Positions 9,126 to 19,076 are shown, counted from the stretch's first letter. The stretch is DNA of 64,000 nt from Sinorhizobium sojae CCBAU 05684 (GCF_002288525.1 NZ_CP023067.1:62001-126000), one strand, 5' to 3'. Made by a program: numbers and translations. The notes: a model not told the origin generated them from the sequence alone.

Positions 9126-10025
9126 ATGGGACGCATGAAAAAGCGAAGCCTGCGCCGCAGGGGCGGGGTCTGGGATCCTCTGGCGGACAGCCAGCAAAGC
9201 AGGCAACGCGCCTCCACTGTTCCGCTAACGCCGCAATCGGCCTCGCCGACCTATCGTCTTGCCTATGTCGATGACGATTTCCTGTGTCGCGAGGAGTTGC
9301 GCCCGGTGCGCCTCCAGCTCGAACTCTTGAAGACGGAGATGATGCTTGCCGAGCGCGGCATCAACTCGACCATAGTCATGTTCGGAGGTGCGCGGATTCC
9401 GGAACCTGGCGGCCCTGCCTGGGCAGCCAAGAACGAGACGCAGCGCAAGAATCTGGAGGGGGCATCGGTCTATTACACCGAGGCTCGGAAGTTTGCCCGG
9501 CTCTGCTCCGAGCAATCTGCCAAGCTCGGCCACAAGGAATATGTGGTGGTGACCGGAGGCGGCCCGGGCGTGATGGAGGCGGGAAATCGCGGCGCGGCCG
9601 ACGCCGGCGCCCCGTCGATCGGCTTCAACATCGTGCTGCCGCACGAGCAGGCGCCAAACATCTATGTCACGCCGGAGCTATCGTTCAATTTCCACTATTT
9701 CGCCATCCGCAAGATGCATTTCCTGCTGCGCGCCAAGGCGGTCGCGGTCTTTCCGGGCGGCTTCGGTACGCTCGACGAGCTGTTCGAGACGGTGACGCTG
9801 ATGCAGACGGGGCGCCTGGCACTCGTGCCGCTCCTGCTCTTCGGCGAAAAATTCTGGCGCTCGGTCATCAATTTCGAGGCTCTGGCGGATTTCGGCACGA
9901 TCGCACCGAACGATCTCGATCTCGTCCACTTCGTCGAAACGGCGGAAGAGGCCTGGGACGTCATCGTGCGCTTCTACGAAACGGTGGATCCGAACTCGAT
10001 GCCGATGGCCTCGGGCCGGCGATAG
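9126..10025 (+). CDS. LOG-family (TIGR00730) Rossmann-fold protein, putative cytokinin riboside 5'-monophosphate phosphoribohydrolase
   Basis: 299 residues. The hallmark PGGFGTLDELFE (PGGxGTxxE) and the upstream GGGPGVMEAGNRGA are both present, which places it in the LOG/lysine-decarboxylase-like family. Characterised members cleave N6-modified or unmodified AMP to base and ribose 5-phosphate. This one has an N-terminal extension of about 50 basic residues before the core (MGRMKKRSLRRRGG), as many alphaproteobacterial members do. The ATG at 9135 is an equally good start. It is a single gene, convergent with the nucleotidase. A cytokinin role is interesting in a plant symbiont but is only inferred from the family. 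Confidence 0.87.
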   Translation: MGRMKKRSLRRRGGVWDPLADSQQSRQRASTVPLTPQSASPTYRLAYVDDDFLCREELRPVRLQLELLKTEMMLAERGINSTIVMFGGARIPEPGGPAWAAKNETQRKNLEGASVYYTEARKFARLCSEQSAKLGHKEYVVVTGGGPGVMEAGNRGAADAGAPSIGFNIVLPHEQAPNIYVTPELSFNFHYFAIRKMHFLLRAKAVAVFPGGFGTLDELFETVTLMQTGRLALVPLLLFGEKFWRSVINFEALADFGTIAPNDLDLVHFVETAEEAWDVIVRFYETVDPNSMPMASGRR

Positions 10026-10113
10026 AGGATTTTACAGTCGGGTGGGGTCCCCTGACGTCGCACGGATGCGGCAAAGCAACAGTCGAAGCGGAAGCATCAT
10101 TCGCTTCGCTTCC

Positions 10114-10827
10114 CTACGCGACGGCAACGATGCGGCTGAGGAAGCCAACCAGATCCTCGGTGACGTAGTCGATCTGCTCATCCGCATCGCTCGACGTCTC
10201 CCACGCCTCGACAAATTCATACTCGAGATTGCGAGGCACGAGCAGCACGGTCTTCATCCCGAGTGCCTTCGGGACGACCAGGTTGCGCGGCAGGTCCTCG
10301 AACATCACCGCGTTCTGCGTATCCACCCGGTGCAGGCTCATGAACTTATCGTAGGTGTCGCCGGCGGGCTTCGGGACGAAATCGGCGGCGACGATGTCAA
10401 AGATATCGTCGAAATGATCGAGAATGCCGAGCGCCCGCGCCGTCATCTGCGCATGGGTAGTGCTACCATTCGTGAAGATGAACTTGCGACCGGGCAAGGC
10501 CTTGATTGCCTCGCCAAGTGCCGGATCCGCGGGAACGACACTGTAGTCGATCGCGTGTGCCCGTTCGAGGAAGTCGTTCGGATCGACGCTGTGATGGATC
10601 ATCAGGCCCTGAAGCGTCGTGCCGTGATCGCGGTAATAGGCCTTCTGCAGCCTCTTCGCCTCCCCCGGATCGAGCGATAGGAGTTCTGCCACGTAGGCCG
10701 TCATGTTGCGGTCGATCTGGGCGAAGAGATTGACGTGGTGCGGATAGAGCGTGTTGTCGAGGTCGAAAACCCAGTCGGTGACATGGGCGAATTCGGCATG
10801 TGTGGGCAGGCGATCGAGCTTCTTCAT
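10114..10827 (-). CDS. HAD-superfamily pyrimidine 5'-nucleotidase
   Basis: 237 residues from the ATG of MKKLDRLPTHAEF; the open frame runs 255 codons further upstream but is antisense to the EamA gene and was discarded. HAD motif I is FDLDNTLYP (Asp22 and Asp24), motif II is FTNGS, and motif III/IV is KPAGDTY...VMFEDLPRNL. The arrangement matches the Sdt1/PpnN-like pyrimidine 5'-nucleotidase subfamily, which dephosphorylates UMP/CMP-type nucleotides. Its start faces the divergent EamA transporter with a 102-base gap. Confidence 0.88.
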   Translation of the reverse strand: MKKLDRLPTHAEFAHVTDWVFDLDNTLYPHHVNLFAQIDRNMTAYVAELLSLDPGEAKRLQKAYYRDHGTTLQGLMIHHSVDPNDFLERAHAIDYSVVPADPALGEAIKALPGRKFIFTNGSTTHAQMTARALGILDHFDDIFDIVAADFVPKPAGDTYDKFMSLHRVDTQNAVMFEDLPRNLVVPKALGMKTVLLVPRNLEYEFVEAWETSSDADEQIDYVTEDLVGFLSRIVAVA

Positions 10828-10929
10828 GGCCGCGTTATGGCATGGCCTGCCGCGAAGGAAAACGGAATTCTTCTCCGCCACCCATGGATGAACATGGATT
10901 GAAGCGCCCGCTCGTGCTAGCCCGCTCAC

Positions 10930-11841
10930 ATGGAAACCTGGGTTCTCATCACCATCGCCGCGGCCTTCCTTCAGAATGTCCGCTCCGCCATGCAGAAGCA
11001 TTTGAAGGGCGTCATGGGAACGACGGGCGCTACTTTCGTGCGCTTCGGATTCGGCCTGCCCTTCGCGCTCCTCTATTTGGCCCTTCTCTGGCAGGCGGGG
11101 CATGCGCTGCCGGTGCCGGACGGCACTTTCCTTCTCTGGGCGACCATTGGCGGAATGGCGCAGATCGCGGCCACATTCCTGCTCGTCCACCTGTTCTCCT
11201 TCCGAAACTTCGCCGTCGGCACCGCCTATTCGCGTACGGAGCCGGCCCAGGCTGCCCTCTTCGGCCTGCTCTTCCTCGGCGAGAAAGCGAGTTCCGGCGC
11301 AGTCGTCGCGATCGCCATTTCCGTCGTCGGTGTCATGCTCATTTCCGTTGCTCGCACCACGTTGAGCATCCGGTCCCTTGTAACGTCGGTCTTCAGTCGC
11401 ACAGCCGGCATTGGTCTGCTCTCGGGCACCTTGTTCGGGCTTTCCGCCGTCTCCTACCGCTCCGCCTCGCTGGCGCTGGCGCCGAGCCTGCCGGCTCCCG
11501 ACTATCTGATGCAGGCAGGTTTTACCCTGGGCTTCGTCATCCTGCTGCAGACGCTCGCCATGCTGGCCTGGATAGTCCTGCGGGAACCGCACGAGCTCGG
11601 CCGTATTCGCCGCGCATGGATGCCCGCGGCTCTGGTCGGATTCGTCGGCGCCTCCGCGTCGTTCGGCTGGTTTTCGGCGATGACCCTGCAGCAGGCGGCG
11701 ATGGTCAAGGTGGTGGCCCAGGTGGAGATGCTCTTCACCTTCGCCGCATCCTTCTTCGTCTTCCGGGAATGGATCACCCGGCTCGAACTGATCGGTAGCC
11801 TGCTGATCGTGCTCGGTGTGGTGATGCTGCTCGTGCCGTGA
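10930..11841 (+). CDS. EamA/DMT-superfamily transporter
   Basis: 303 residues, hydrophobic throughout, with about ten predicted helices in two EamA repeats (roughly 1-140 and 155-303). The second repeat ends in the typical FRERIT-like FREWITRLELIGSLLIVLGVVML. Proteins of this family export amino acids or other small metabolites across the inner membrane. The substrate cannot be read from sequence. It lies 70 bases upstream of ada on the same strand, and no terminator is evident between them, so cotranscription is possible. Confidence 0.9.
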   Translation: METWVLITIAAAFLQNVRSAMQKHLKGVMGTTGATFVRFGFGLPFALLYLALLWQAGHALPVPDGTFLLWATIGGMAQIAATFLLVHLFSFRNFAVGTAYSRTEPAQAALFGLLFLGEKASSGAVVAIAISVVGVMLISVARTTLSIRSLVTSVFSRTAGIGLLSGTLFGLSAVSYRSASLALAPSLPAPDYLMQAGFTLGFVILLQTLAMLAWIVLREPHELGRIRRAWMPAALVGFVGASASFGWFSAMTLQQAAMVKVVAQVEMLFTFAASFFVFREWITRLELIGSLLIVLGVVMLLVP

Positions 11842-11911
11842 CGGCCGGATTCAGGAAAATGGATGCCCGAATTTCGGCGGACGGCGCAGTTGCGGGATGC
11901 TACAAAGCGGC

Positions 11912-12985
11912 ATGCTCTTTGATCTGCCGAACGACGACGCTCTTTACGACGCGCTGCTGGCCCGCAGTTCCGACTATGAGGGCCAAGCCTATGTCTGCGT
12001 GAAGACCACCGGCATCTTCTGCCGGCTCTCCTGTGCCGCCCGCAAGCCGAAACGCGAAAACACGCTCTTCTTCGACAGCATCGCGGCCTGCGTCAATGCG
12101 GGCTTCAGACCCTGCGAGCGATGCCGGCCGCTGGCCGGTTCTTCCGGCAATCAGCCGCTCGTCGACGATCTTCTGAGGCTCCTTGAGCGCCATCCGGATC
12201 GTCGTTGGACGGAGGGCGATCTCGTGCGGCGCGGCTTTGACCCGTCCACCGTTCGCCGGGCCTTCAGGCGGACGCTCGGCGTTACCTTTCTCGAACTCGC
12301 CCGCCGGCGGCGTGTGGGCGAGGCGGCCCGCCGCCTGTCGGCAGGGGCGAGCGTCATCGAGGCGCAGATCGATGCGGGCTATGAGTCGCCAAGCGGCTTT
12401 CGCGCGGCCTTCGCGCGGCTGATTGGAGAGGCGCCTGCCACGTCGCAGGGGCGGCAACTCCTGTTCGCCGATTGGGTCGAGACGCCGCTCGGTCCGATGA
12501 TTGCCCTGGCCGATCAGAAGTATCTTCACCTGCTCGAGTTTCACGATCGCAAGGCGCTGCCGGGCGAGGTGGAGGCTTTGAAACGAAAGCTGCGGTCGGC
12601 GGTCGTGCCGGGCAGGACACCGCCCATCGACCAGATCGAGGCTGAACTCAAAGCCTATTTCACCGGCCAGTCAGGCGAGTTTCGCACGCCCCTGGCTCTC
12701 GATGGCAGCGCTCTCGAGCGCAAGGTTTGGGAAGAACTCGCGCAAATCCCGCTGGGCGAGACCCGATCCTATAGCGACATTGCGCGCGCAGTAGGCACCG
12801 CTCAGATGGCCCGCGCCGTAGCGCGGGCAAACGGCTCGAACCGCATCGCGATCGTCGTTCCCTGCCACCGCTGCATCGGAGCGGACGGTTCGCTGACGGG
12901 ATATGGCGGCGGGCTGGGGCGGAAGGAATGGCTCCTGCGGCACGAAAGGAAGATGCGCTCGACCGGGCCTTCTGGAGCCGCGTGA
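11912..12985 (+). CDS. ada: Ada: bifunctional regulator and O6-methylguanine-DNA methyltransferase
   Basis: 357 residues from the second ATG (MLFDLPNDDAL); an ATG 5 codons upstream is also possible. With this start the four zinc cysteines fall at 37, 41, 68 and 71 (TTGIFCRLSC, FRPCERC), close to Cys38/42/69/72 of E. coli Ada. Cys37 is the methylphosphotriester acceptor. An AraC-type helix-turn-helix follows at about 90-165. The C-terminal suicide methyltransferase has IVVPCHRCIG with acceptor Cys318. The protein repairs alkylated DNA and, once methylated, activates the adaptive response. All key residues are present. No alkB-like gene is adjacent. Confidence 0.95.
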   Translation: MLFDLPNDDALYDALLARSSDYEGQAYVCVKTTGIFCRLSCAARKPKRENTLFFDSIAACVNAGFRPCERCRPLAGSSGNQPLVDDLLRLLERHPDRRWTEGDLVRRGFDPSTVRRAFRRTLGVTFLELARRRRVGEAARRLSAGASVIEAQIDAGYESPSGFRAAFARLIGEAPATSQGRQLLFADWVETPLGPMIALADQKYLHLLEFHDRKALPGEVEALKRKLRSAVVPGRTPPIDQIEAELKAYFTGQSGEFRTPLALDGSALERKVWEELAQIPLGETRSYSDIARAVGTAQMARAVARANGSNRIAIVVPCHRCIGADGSLTGYGGGLGRKEWLLRHERKMRSTGPSGAA

Positions 12986-13088
12986 CGCGCAAGCGGGACA
13001 TTCCGCTCCTGTTCCGCTTGAATTTGCTGGAAACGACGGCCGAGTTCGGTTCGACTCGATTCTATCTCATCGCTCAGGAGGTTATGTG

Positions 13089-13865
13089 ATGACACAGGAG
13101 GAAAGGGCACTCGCCTTTGCAGGGTTGCACCGCAAGGGGGATCCGATCATTCTCTACAACATCTGGGATGCGGGCAGCGCCCGCTGCGTGGCCGAAGCGG
13201 GCGCCAAAGCGCTTGCGACCGGAAGCTGGTCTGTCGCGGCAGCCCATGGCTTTTCCGACGGGCAGAAGATACCGCTCCCGCTGCTGGGCGAGGTCGCCCG
13301 TGAAATTCTCGCCGCGACCGATCTTCCGCTTTCGGTGGACTTCGAAGGCGCCTATTCGGAAGATCCGGCGCAGGGCGCCGCCAATGTCGTCCAACTTATC
13401 GACGCCGGCGCCATCGGCATCAATTTCGAAGATCAGGTTGTCGGCAAGAGCGGCATCCATCGGACCGACCGACAGGTTGCACGCATTCGTGCCATCCGCG
13501 AGATGGCGGAGCGCCAGAGCGTTCCACTGTTCATCAACGCCCGCACCGATCTCTTTCTGAAGGAAGGAGACGAGACCCGCCACGGGGATCTGCTCGACGA
13601 GGCGATCGCTCGCGCCAAGGCCTATGCAGGAGCGGGCGCCAGCGGCTTCTTCGCGCCGGGACTCGCCGATCCCGACCTGATCGGCCGGCTCTGCGCGGCC
13701 TCGCCGCTGCCGGTGAACGTGATGATGAAGCCCGGCGCGCCGGACATTGCCACCCTCGCCGCCGCCGGCGTCGGCCGCGTCAGCTACGGTCCGTTCCCCT
13801 ATCGGGCGATGATCGCGTGGCTGCGCGGAGAGGCGGAGAAGGTCTATGGGGGTGCGGGGAAATAG
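13089..13865 (+). CDS. Isocitrate lyase / phosphoenolpyruvate mutase family protein
   Basis: 258 residues starting MTQEERALAFAGLHRKG, preceded by a CAGGAGG ribosome site 5 bases before the ATG. The TIM-barrel motifs of the ICL/PEPM family are visible: LYNIWDAGSARCVAEAGAKALATG, then SVDFEGAYSEDP and GINFEDQV for metal and substrate, and NARTDLFL. It lacks the KRCGH loop of true isocitrate lyase. The closest functional groups are carboxy-PEP mutases and 2-methylisocitrate-lyase-like enzymes, but the substrate is not established. It is convergent with argB across a strong hairpin. Confidence 0.86.
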   Translation: MTQEERALAFAGLHRKGDPIILYNIWDAGSARCVAEAGAKALATGSWSVAAAHGFSDGQKIPLPLLGEVAREILAATDLPLSVDFEGAYSEDPAQGAANVVQLIDAGAIGINFEDQVVGKSGIHRTDRQVARIRAIREMAERQSVPLFINARTDLFLKEGDETRHGDLLDEAIARAKAYAGAGASGFFAPGLADPDLIGRLCAASPLPVNVMMKPGAPDIATLAAAGVGRVSYGPFPYRAMIAWLRGEAEKVYGGAGK

Positions 13866-13883
13866 ATTTCCCGGCGAATTTTA

Positions 13884-13921
13884 CCTCCCCAACCCTCCCC
13901 TTGTGGGGGCGGTTGGGGAGG
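13884..13921. terminator. Bidirectional hairpin between convergent genes
   Basis: CCTCCCCAACC at 13884-13894 is perfectly complementary to GGTTGGGGAGG at 13911-13921. The inner CCCC/GGGG pair extends the stem around a TTGT loop. It lies between the stop codons of the PEP-mutase-family gene (+) and argB (-). No T-run follows on either side. C-rich/G-rich stems of this form recur in rhizobial convergent gaps. Confidence 0.65.
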
Positions 13922-13947
13922 AATTGATTCTGCCGCGAGCCGAATCG

Positions 13948-14835
13948 TTACGGTACGATCAGCGTACCGGCGCCGCGTTCCGTGAAGATTTCCAGGAGCA
14001 CGGAGTGTGCGGTCTTGCCGTTGAGGATGACCACGCCCTGCACGCCCGCCTTGATCGCGTCGATGCAGGTCTCGACCTTCGGAATCATGCCGCCGGATAT
14101 CGTGCCGTCGGCGATCAGCGCGCGGGCTTCGGCGACCGAAAGCTCCTTGATGAGCTCGCCGTTCCTGTTGAGCACGCCGGGAACGTCCGTCAGGAACAGA
14201 AGGCGTGTCGCATTGAGCGCGCCGGCGATCGCGCCGGCGAAGGTATCGGCATTGATGTTGTAGGTATGGCCGTCGCGGCCCGGTGCGACCGGGGCGATGA
14301 CCGGAATCATCTCGGAGCGTGCGAGCAGGTCGAGCAGTGTGCGGTCCACTTCGACAACGTCGCCGACGAAGCCGAGATCGAGCACGCGCTCGATGTTCGA
14401 GTCCGGATCGCGGATGGTCTTCTTGGCCTTTTCCGCGAAGACCATGTTACCGTCCTTGCCGCAAAGGCCGATCGCCCATTCACCGGTCTGGTTGATGAGC
14501 GCCACGATCTCCTTGTTGATCGAGCCCGCGAGCACCATCTCGACGATCTCGACGGTTTTCTGATCGGTGACGCGAAGCCCGCCTTCAAATTTCGATTCGA
14601 TGCCCATCTTCGTCAGCATGGCCCCGATCTGGGGGCCGCCTCCATGGACCACGATCGGATTGACGCCGGACTGCTTCAGAAGCGCGACGTCGCTGGCAAA
14701 GGCCCGGCTGAGTTCAGGGTTGCCCATGGCATGCCCGCCATATTTAACGACGATTGTCTTGTTCTCGTAGCGCTGCATATAGGGTAGCGCCTGAGCGAGC
14801 AGGCGTGCCTGGATTTCACTTTCTGATGCGGACAT
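13948..14835 (-). CDS. argB: Acetylglutamate kinase
   Basis: 295 residues from the ATG of [12 protein letters not shown], chosen because GAGGG lies 7 bases upstream; an ATG 6 codons earlier is less well placed. It phosphorylates N-acetylglutamate with ATP, the second step of arginine synthesis. Motifs seen are [10 protein letters not shown] (phosphate-binding Lys and Gly), [18 protein letters not shown] and the C-terminal [14 protein letters not shown]. An amino-acid-kinase fold covers the whole protein. It is downstream of engB on the same strand, but two other genes lie between them, one in opposite orientation. Confidence 0.97.
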   Translation of the reverse strand: MSASESEIQARLLAQALPYMQRYENKTIVVKYGGHAMGNPELSRAFASDVALLKQSGVNPIVVHGGGPQIGAMLTKMGIESKFEGGLRVTDQKTVEIVEMVLAGSINKEIVALINQTGEWAIGLCGKDGNMVFAEKAKKTIRDPDSNIERVLDLGFVGDVVEVDRTLLDLLARSEMIPVIAPVAPGRDGHTYNINADTFAGAIAGALNATRLLFLTDVPGVLNRNGELIKELSVAEARALIADGTISGGMIPKVETCIDAIKAGVQGVVILNGKTAHSVLLEIFTERGAGTLIVP

Positions 14836-15101
14836 GGCGGACCCTCGAAACAAACCGGCTGCTGTTTAGCGCAAAGTTATGACGGATGGAATGATCCCGG
14901 CGCAACATAACGCGGTAATGACGGCCGTCGGATGGCGGCCGCCAGCACCATTGCTTGCGTGCGGGCGTTCGTCGCGACGGAGTCGAGACGGGGCGAAATC
15001 CCGTCGCAAACACGATTGACGAGGCTCCTGATTTGGCTGATCCTGCCTTGCATGCGGAAGATCGGGCACAGACTCCTGATGTCGAAAGAGTGCATGGAGC
15101 G

Positions 15102-15806
15102 ATGACGACGCAGAAGCCCGAAAGCGGGGATTCCCGCCGCGACGAAGTGATCGCGGGGGAATACGTGCTGGGCGTTCTATCCGACGAAGACCGCCGGAAG
15201 GTTGAGGCACGCATGGCCTCGGACAGCGATTTTGCGGCCATGGTCGTCCGCTGGCAGAACAACCTCGCCTCCTTCGACGAGGCCTACGAGCAGGTCGCCC
15301 AGTCCGTGCGCGGATCGGTGCCGGGCGAGGCGAGGTTCGACGCGCCCCAGCGGCCGTCCGGACTGTGGCACTCGCTCCCCTTCTGGCGCAGCCTCGCACT
15401 TGCATCGCTCGCCGCAGTCACGGTTCTGGCCGCCTCCTCGGCCGGTCTCCTCGGCGGGGGCACGGGCGGCGCCTCGCTGGTGGCGGACCTTTCCGGAGAA
15501 GGCAACGCCATCAACCTCGTCGCACGCTTCGATCCCGCGTCCGGCCGCCTGATGCTGGCGCCTGTCGCCGCCAGCCAGGCGAAGGAAAAGGCTCTGGAAC
15601 TCTGGTTGATCAGAGGTACACAAGCGGCCGTCTCGCTTGGCGTGCTGCCGCAGTCCGGCGAAGGGGAAATCTCGCTTCCGTCGAGCATACGCGGCAAGGT
15701 CATTTCAGGCGCCACTCTCGCGGTCAGTGTCGAGCCGCTCGGCGGATCGCCCACCGGCTCGCCCAGCGGCCCGGTCATTGCCCGCGGCACCGTCCGCTAT
15801 CGCTGA
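15102..15806 (+). CDS. Anti-sigma factor, RskA/ChrR-like, no adjacent sigma gene
   Basis: 234 residues from the ATG of MTTQKPESGDSRRDE, which has GGAG 5 bases upstream; the frame is open 49 codons earlier but that part is not conserved-looking. Residues 14-68 resemble the anti-sigma (ZAS-like) N-terminal domain of RskA proteins (AGEYVLGVLSDEDRRKVEARM ... VVRWQNNLASFDEAY). One membrane helix lies at about 97-117. The periplasmic C-terminal domain (about 125-234) is the RskA fold. Such genes normally follow an ECF sigma factor gene, but here only 248 non-coding bases and the divergent argB lie upstream. The partner is unknown. Confidence 0.82.
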   Translation: MTTQKPESGDSRRDEVIAGEYVLGVLSDEDRRKVEARMASDSDFAAMVVRWQNNLASFDEAYEQVAQSVRGSVPGEARFDAPQRPSGLWHSLPFWRSLALASLAAVTVLAASSAGLLGGGTGGASLVADLSGEGNAINLVARFDPASGRLMLAPVAASQAKEKALELWLIRGTQAAVSLGVLPQSGEGEISLPSSIRGKVISGATLAVSVEPLGGSPTGSPSGPVIARGTVRYR

Positions 15807-15827
15807 AATGGCCCAGTGGCCGCGTCC

Positions 15828-16367
15828 TCAGAACGTGCCGGGCGGCGGCGACGGCGTCTGCGCATCGATGAGCGCCGCCTGCAGCTTCTGTTCCTGCTCC
15901 GGCGAAAGCGATGTCTTGAGCACGCGGCCCCGCAATCCCGACAGTTCTGCAAGCACCTTTTCAGGCTGGACCTTGCGCACCAGGATGAAGAGAGCTGAGG
16001 AATTGTTCGGGATGGTGTTGCCGAGCGACTTGATGAAGTCGTCGTCGATGCCGTAGTCGACGAGCGATCCGGAGAGGGCGCCCGCACCGGCTCCGAGTGC
16101 TCCGCCGATCGCGAAGCCGGCAAGCGGGTTCAGGAACAGCAGCCCCACGAGCCCGCCCCAGAGCGAGCCGGAGAGGAGGCCGGAGGTCGCCCCGGCGGCC
16201 GTGAGGTTGAAGCTCTGCTTGAGATGTACTTTGCCCTCGGCGTCGCGCACGACGACGACCGCATCTTCGAGATCGATCAGATACTCCTTCTTGAGGCTGC
16301 TGAGCTTCAACAGAACCTTGTCGGCTTCTTCCGGCGAATCGAAACCTACGACAATCAAATCGGACAT
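15828..16367 (-). CDS. DUF1269 family membrane-associated protein
   Basis: 179 residues from the ATG of MSDLIVVGFDSPEEADKVL. Residues 1-60 form a small alpha/beta domain. About 68-118 is a long glycine-rich hydrophobic stretch (LLSGSLWGGLVGLLFLNPLAGFAIG, GGALGAGAGALSG), likely a glycine-zipper membrane hairpin. The C-terminal part is soluble. The family has no assigned function and is often stress-linked. A longer frame upstream exists but its extra 28 residues are not typical. It is convergent with the anti-sigma gene (21-base gap) and lies 108 bases downstream of engB. Confidence 0.8.
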   Translation of the reverse strand: MSDLIVVGFDSPEEADKVLLKLSSLKKEYLIDLEDAVVVVRDAEGKVHLKQSFNLTAAGATSGLLSGSLWGGLVGLLFLNPLAGFAIGGALGAGAGALSGSLVDYGIDDDFIKSLGNTIPNNSSALFILVRKVQPEKVLAELSGLRGRVLKTSLSPEQEQKLQAALIDAQTPSPPPGTF

Positions 16368-16475
16368 CTTCTCCTCCTGCTCACGAGACGACGAACGGTC
16401 GTCGCCAGCCGGAGATAGGGCGGCTTTAAGCCCGGTGAAGATGCCCAGCAATGTTTCAGGTGTCGAGCGGGGTTG

Positions 16476-17129
16476 TCAGCGCGCGACGGCGAGATCGATC
16501 GCGGCGCGCAGCTCCTCTATGCCGGCGCCCTTCTCCGAGGATGTCGACAACACCTCAGGATAGGCGGCCGGACGCTTCTTGATTTTCTCGAGCGTTTCGG
16601 CGACGAGCCGCGGCACCCCGACTGCCTTGATCTTGTCGGTCTTGGTGAGCACGATCTGGTAGGAGACCGCCGCCTTGTCGAGAAGCGACAATACCTCCTC
16701 GTCGTTCTTCTTGATGCCGTGGCGGGCGTCGATCAGTACATAGACGCGCTTCAGCGTCGAACGGCCGCGCAGATAATCGAAGACGAGCTTCGTCCAGGCG
16801 TCGACCTGTTCCTTGGGCGCCTGGGCGTAGCCGTAGCCGGGCATATCGACGAGTGCGATCGGCGGCAGGTCGCCGGCCTCTCCGGAATAGCCATCTGGCA
16901 CGAAATAATTGAGTTCCTGTGTCCGCCCCGGGGTGTTGGAGGTGCGCGCGAGCCCTTTCTGGCCGACGAGGGCGTTGATCAACGACGACTTGCCGACATT
17001 CGAGCGGCCGGCAAAGGCGATCTCCGTCGGGCCCTCCGGCGGCAGGAATTTCATTGAGGGAACGCCGCGGATGAAGATCCACGGCCGGCCGAAGGTGTTG
17101 GCGGCGTTCCGGTTACTGTTTTCGGTCAT
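16476..17129 (-). CDS. engB: Ribosome biogenesis GTPase EngB (YsxC/YihA)
   Basis: 217 residues. TrmE-Era-like GTPase needed for assembly of the large ribosomal subunit. G1 is GRSNVGKSS (41-49), G3 is DMPGYGYA, and G4 is TKTDK. The signature [12 protein letters not shown] is present. It is downstream of rpmH-rnpA-yidC, a common order in Rhizobiales, but a strong intrinsic terminator at 17235-17268 separates it from yidC, so it probably also has its own promoter in the 105 bases before its ATG. Confidence 0.95.
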   Translation of the reverse strand: MTENSNRNAANTFGRPWIFIRGVPSMKFLPPEGPTEIAFAGRSNVGKSSLINALVGQKGLARTSNTPGRTQELNYFVPDGYSGEAGDLPPIALVDMPGYGYAQAPKEQVDAWTKLVFDYLRGRSTLKRVYVLIDARHGIKKNDEEVLSLLDKAAVSYQIVLTKTDKIKAVGVPRLVAETLEKIKKRPAAYPEVLSTSSEKGAGIEELRAAIDLAVAR

Positions 17130-17234
17130 GTCCTGACGTTCCTTATTGCCCGGCCGGGATCAGGCTTTTGGCGCCGCTTGTCAAGCGCGGCGAGGCTTCG
17201 CATCGTTTTCGGTGGCAGCGCCGCGCGGAAAGAA

Positions 17235-17268
17235 AAAGCCCCGGACGGCTTTCGATCCCCGGGGCTTT
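17235..17268 (-). terminator. Intrinsic terminator downstream of yidC
   Basis: AAAGCCCCGG (17235-17244) pairs with CCGGGGCTTT (17259-17268). Read on the minus strand, the stem is followed by a short T-run (GGCTTTTTCT). It lies 20 bases after the yidC stop and before engB. Confidence 0.85.
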
Positions 17269-17288
17269 GGAAGAGCTGGACGCGCCGG

Positions 17289-19076
17289 CTATTCCGCCGG
17301 CTTGGGTTTCTTCGAGAACAGTGACTTCACATTGTCGAAGAGCTCGATCCTCACGCCCTGGCGCTTCATAATGATCGACTGCTGGATGATCGACAGCAGG
17401 TTGTTCCAGGCCCAGTAGATCACCAGACCGGCGGGGAACGATGCCAGCATGAAGGTGAAGACCACCGGCATCCACGTGAAAAGCATCGCCTGCGTCGGGT
17501 CCGGAGGCGTCGGGTTCATGCGCATCTGCAGGAACATCGTGATGCCCATGAGGATCGGCCAGACGCCGAGATGCAGGAAGGCCGGTAAGTCGTAGGGCAG
17601 CAGACCGAAGAGGTTGAAGATCGTCGTCGGATCCGGGGCGGAAAGGTCCTGGATCCAACCGAAGAAAGGCGCGTGGCGCATCTCGATCGTGACGTAGATC
17701 ACCTTGTAGAGCGCGAAGAACACCGGAATCTGGATGAGGATCGGCCAGCAGCCCGCCAGCGGATTGATCTTCTCATCCTTGTAGAGCTGCATCATTGCCT
17801 GCTGCAACCCCATGCGGTCGTCGCCGAACTTCTTCTTCAGTTCCTCCATCTTCGGCTGGACCTTCTTCATGTTCGCCATTGAGGCATATTGCTTGTTGGC
17901 GAGAGGGAAGAAGATCAGCTTGACGACGATCGTGGTGATCAGGATCGCGATGCCGAAATTGCCGAAGAGACGGAAGAAGAAATCCATCATTTTGAACATC
18001 GGCTTGGTGATGAAGTAGAACCAGCCCCAGTCGATCAGCTTGTCGAAATTCGGGATCGAATAGGCGGTTTCGTAATTGTCGACGACCGGGACTTCCTTGG
18101 CGCCGGCAAAGACGAGGTTTTCGACCTCCGCCGACTGGCCGGCAGCGACGGTGATCGCATCGCTCTTATAGTCGCTCTGGTAGCGGGCCCGTCCGTCCGT
18201 GAAATGCGAGAAGCGCGTGTCGAACGGCGTCTCTTGCGGCGGGATGATCGTGGCCGCCCAATATTTGTCGGTGATGCCGAGCCAGCCGCCCGTCGACTTG
18301 CCGGGCTCGATGGTGGTTTCGTCCTCGGCGTCCGAATAGTCGACCTCCTGCAGACTGTCGGCGGTTACGCCGACGAATCCCTCGTGCAGGACATAGATGC
18401 TCGGCGTCGCCGGCTTGTTGAAGCGCGTGACGCGGCCGTAGGAGGAAAGCGAGATCGGCGCGGCGCTGTCGTTCTTGATGCTGTCGACCACCTGGAACAT
18501 GTAGCGGTCGTCGACCGAGATCGTCCGGGTGAAGGTGACGCCCTTCTCATTCGTATAGGTGAGCGTTACCGGCGTTGCGGGTGTCAGCTTGTCGCCGCCG
18601 GTGAGCGTCCAGACAGTCTGCGGCCCAGGTACCGCCCCCGTCGCGTCGCTGCCGATATAGCCGAGCTCGGTGAAGTAGCCGTCCGCGGTTTCTGCGGGAC
18701 TGAAGAGCGTGATGATCGGGCTCTTCGGGTCCACGGTTTCGCGATAGCCCTTGAGTTTGAGGTCGTCGAAGCGTGCGCCGGTCAGGTTGATGGAGCCGGA
18801 AAGGGCAGGCGTGTCGATCTCAACGCGCTCGGACTTGGCGACCACCTGTTCGCGGCTTTCACCGGCGCTCGGAATTGCGCCGCCGGGCAGGGCCTGTCCC
18901 GGTGCCGCCTGTTGGCCGCCTTGCTGGGCTTCGGTCTGCTGCGCCTGCTGCTGCGCCTGTTCCGCGGCGATGCGGTCCTTCTCGATCCTCGGATTGACAT
19001 AGAAGAACTGCCAAGCGACGAGGATCAGTACGGATAGGGCAATCGCCACGAAATAATTGCGGTTGTTTTCCATCAT
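17289..19076 (-). CDS. yidC: Membrane protein insertase YidC
   Basis: 595 residues. It inserts and folds inner-membrane proteins with or without SecYEG. The N-terminus is a membrane helix ([21 protein letters not shown]) followed by a Gln/Ala-rich linker and the large periplasmic beta-sandwich domain (about 70-350). The conserved five-helix core is at about 360-580 and includes [22 protein letters not shown] and the basic conserved loop. The start overlaps the end of rnpA by 4 bases, indicating translational coupling in the rpmH-rnpA-yidC operon. The C-terminal tail ends [12 protein letters not shown]. Confidence 0.97.
   Translation of the reverse strand: MMENNRNYFVAIALSVLILVAWQFFYVNPRIEKDRIAAEQAQQQAQQTEAQQGGQQAAPGQALPGGAIPSAGESREQVVAKSERVEIDTPALSGSINLTGARFDDLKLKGYRETVDPKSPIITLFSPAETADGYFTELGYIGSDATGAVPGPQTVWTLTGGDKLTPATPVTLTYTNEKGVTFTRTISVDDRYMFQVVDSIKNDSAAPISLSSYGRVTRFNKPATPSIYVLHEGFVGVTADSLQEVDYSDAEDETTIEPGKSTGGWLGITDKYWAATIIPPQETPFDTRFSHFTDGRARYQSDYKSDAITVAAGQSAEVENLVFAGAKEVPVVDNYETAYSIPNFDKLIDWGWFYFITKPMFKMMDFFFRLFGNFGIAILITTIVVKLIFFPLANKQYASMANMKKVQPKMEELKKKFGDDRMGLQQAMMQLYKDEKINPLAGCWPILIQIPVFFALYKVIYVTIEMRHAPFFGWIQDLSAPDPTTIFNLFGLLPYDLPAFLHLGVWPILMGITMFLQMRMNPTPPDPTQAMLFTWMPVVFTFMLASFPAGLVIYWAWNNLLSIIQQSIIMKRQGVRIELFDNVKSLFSKKPKPAE

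Noticed and set aside
10828..11592. Upstream extension of the HAD nucleotidase frame
   Set aside because: Antisense to the EamA transporter; the HAD fold is complete from 10827.
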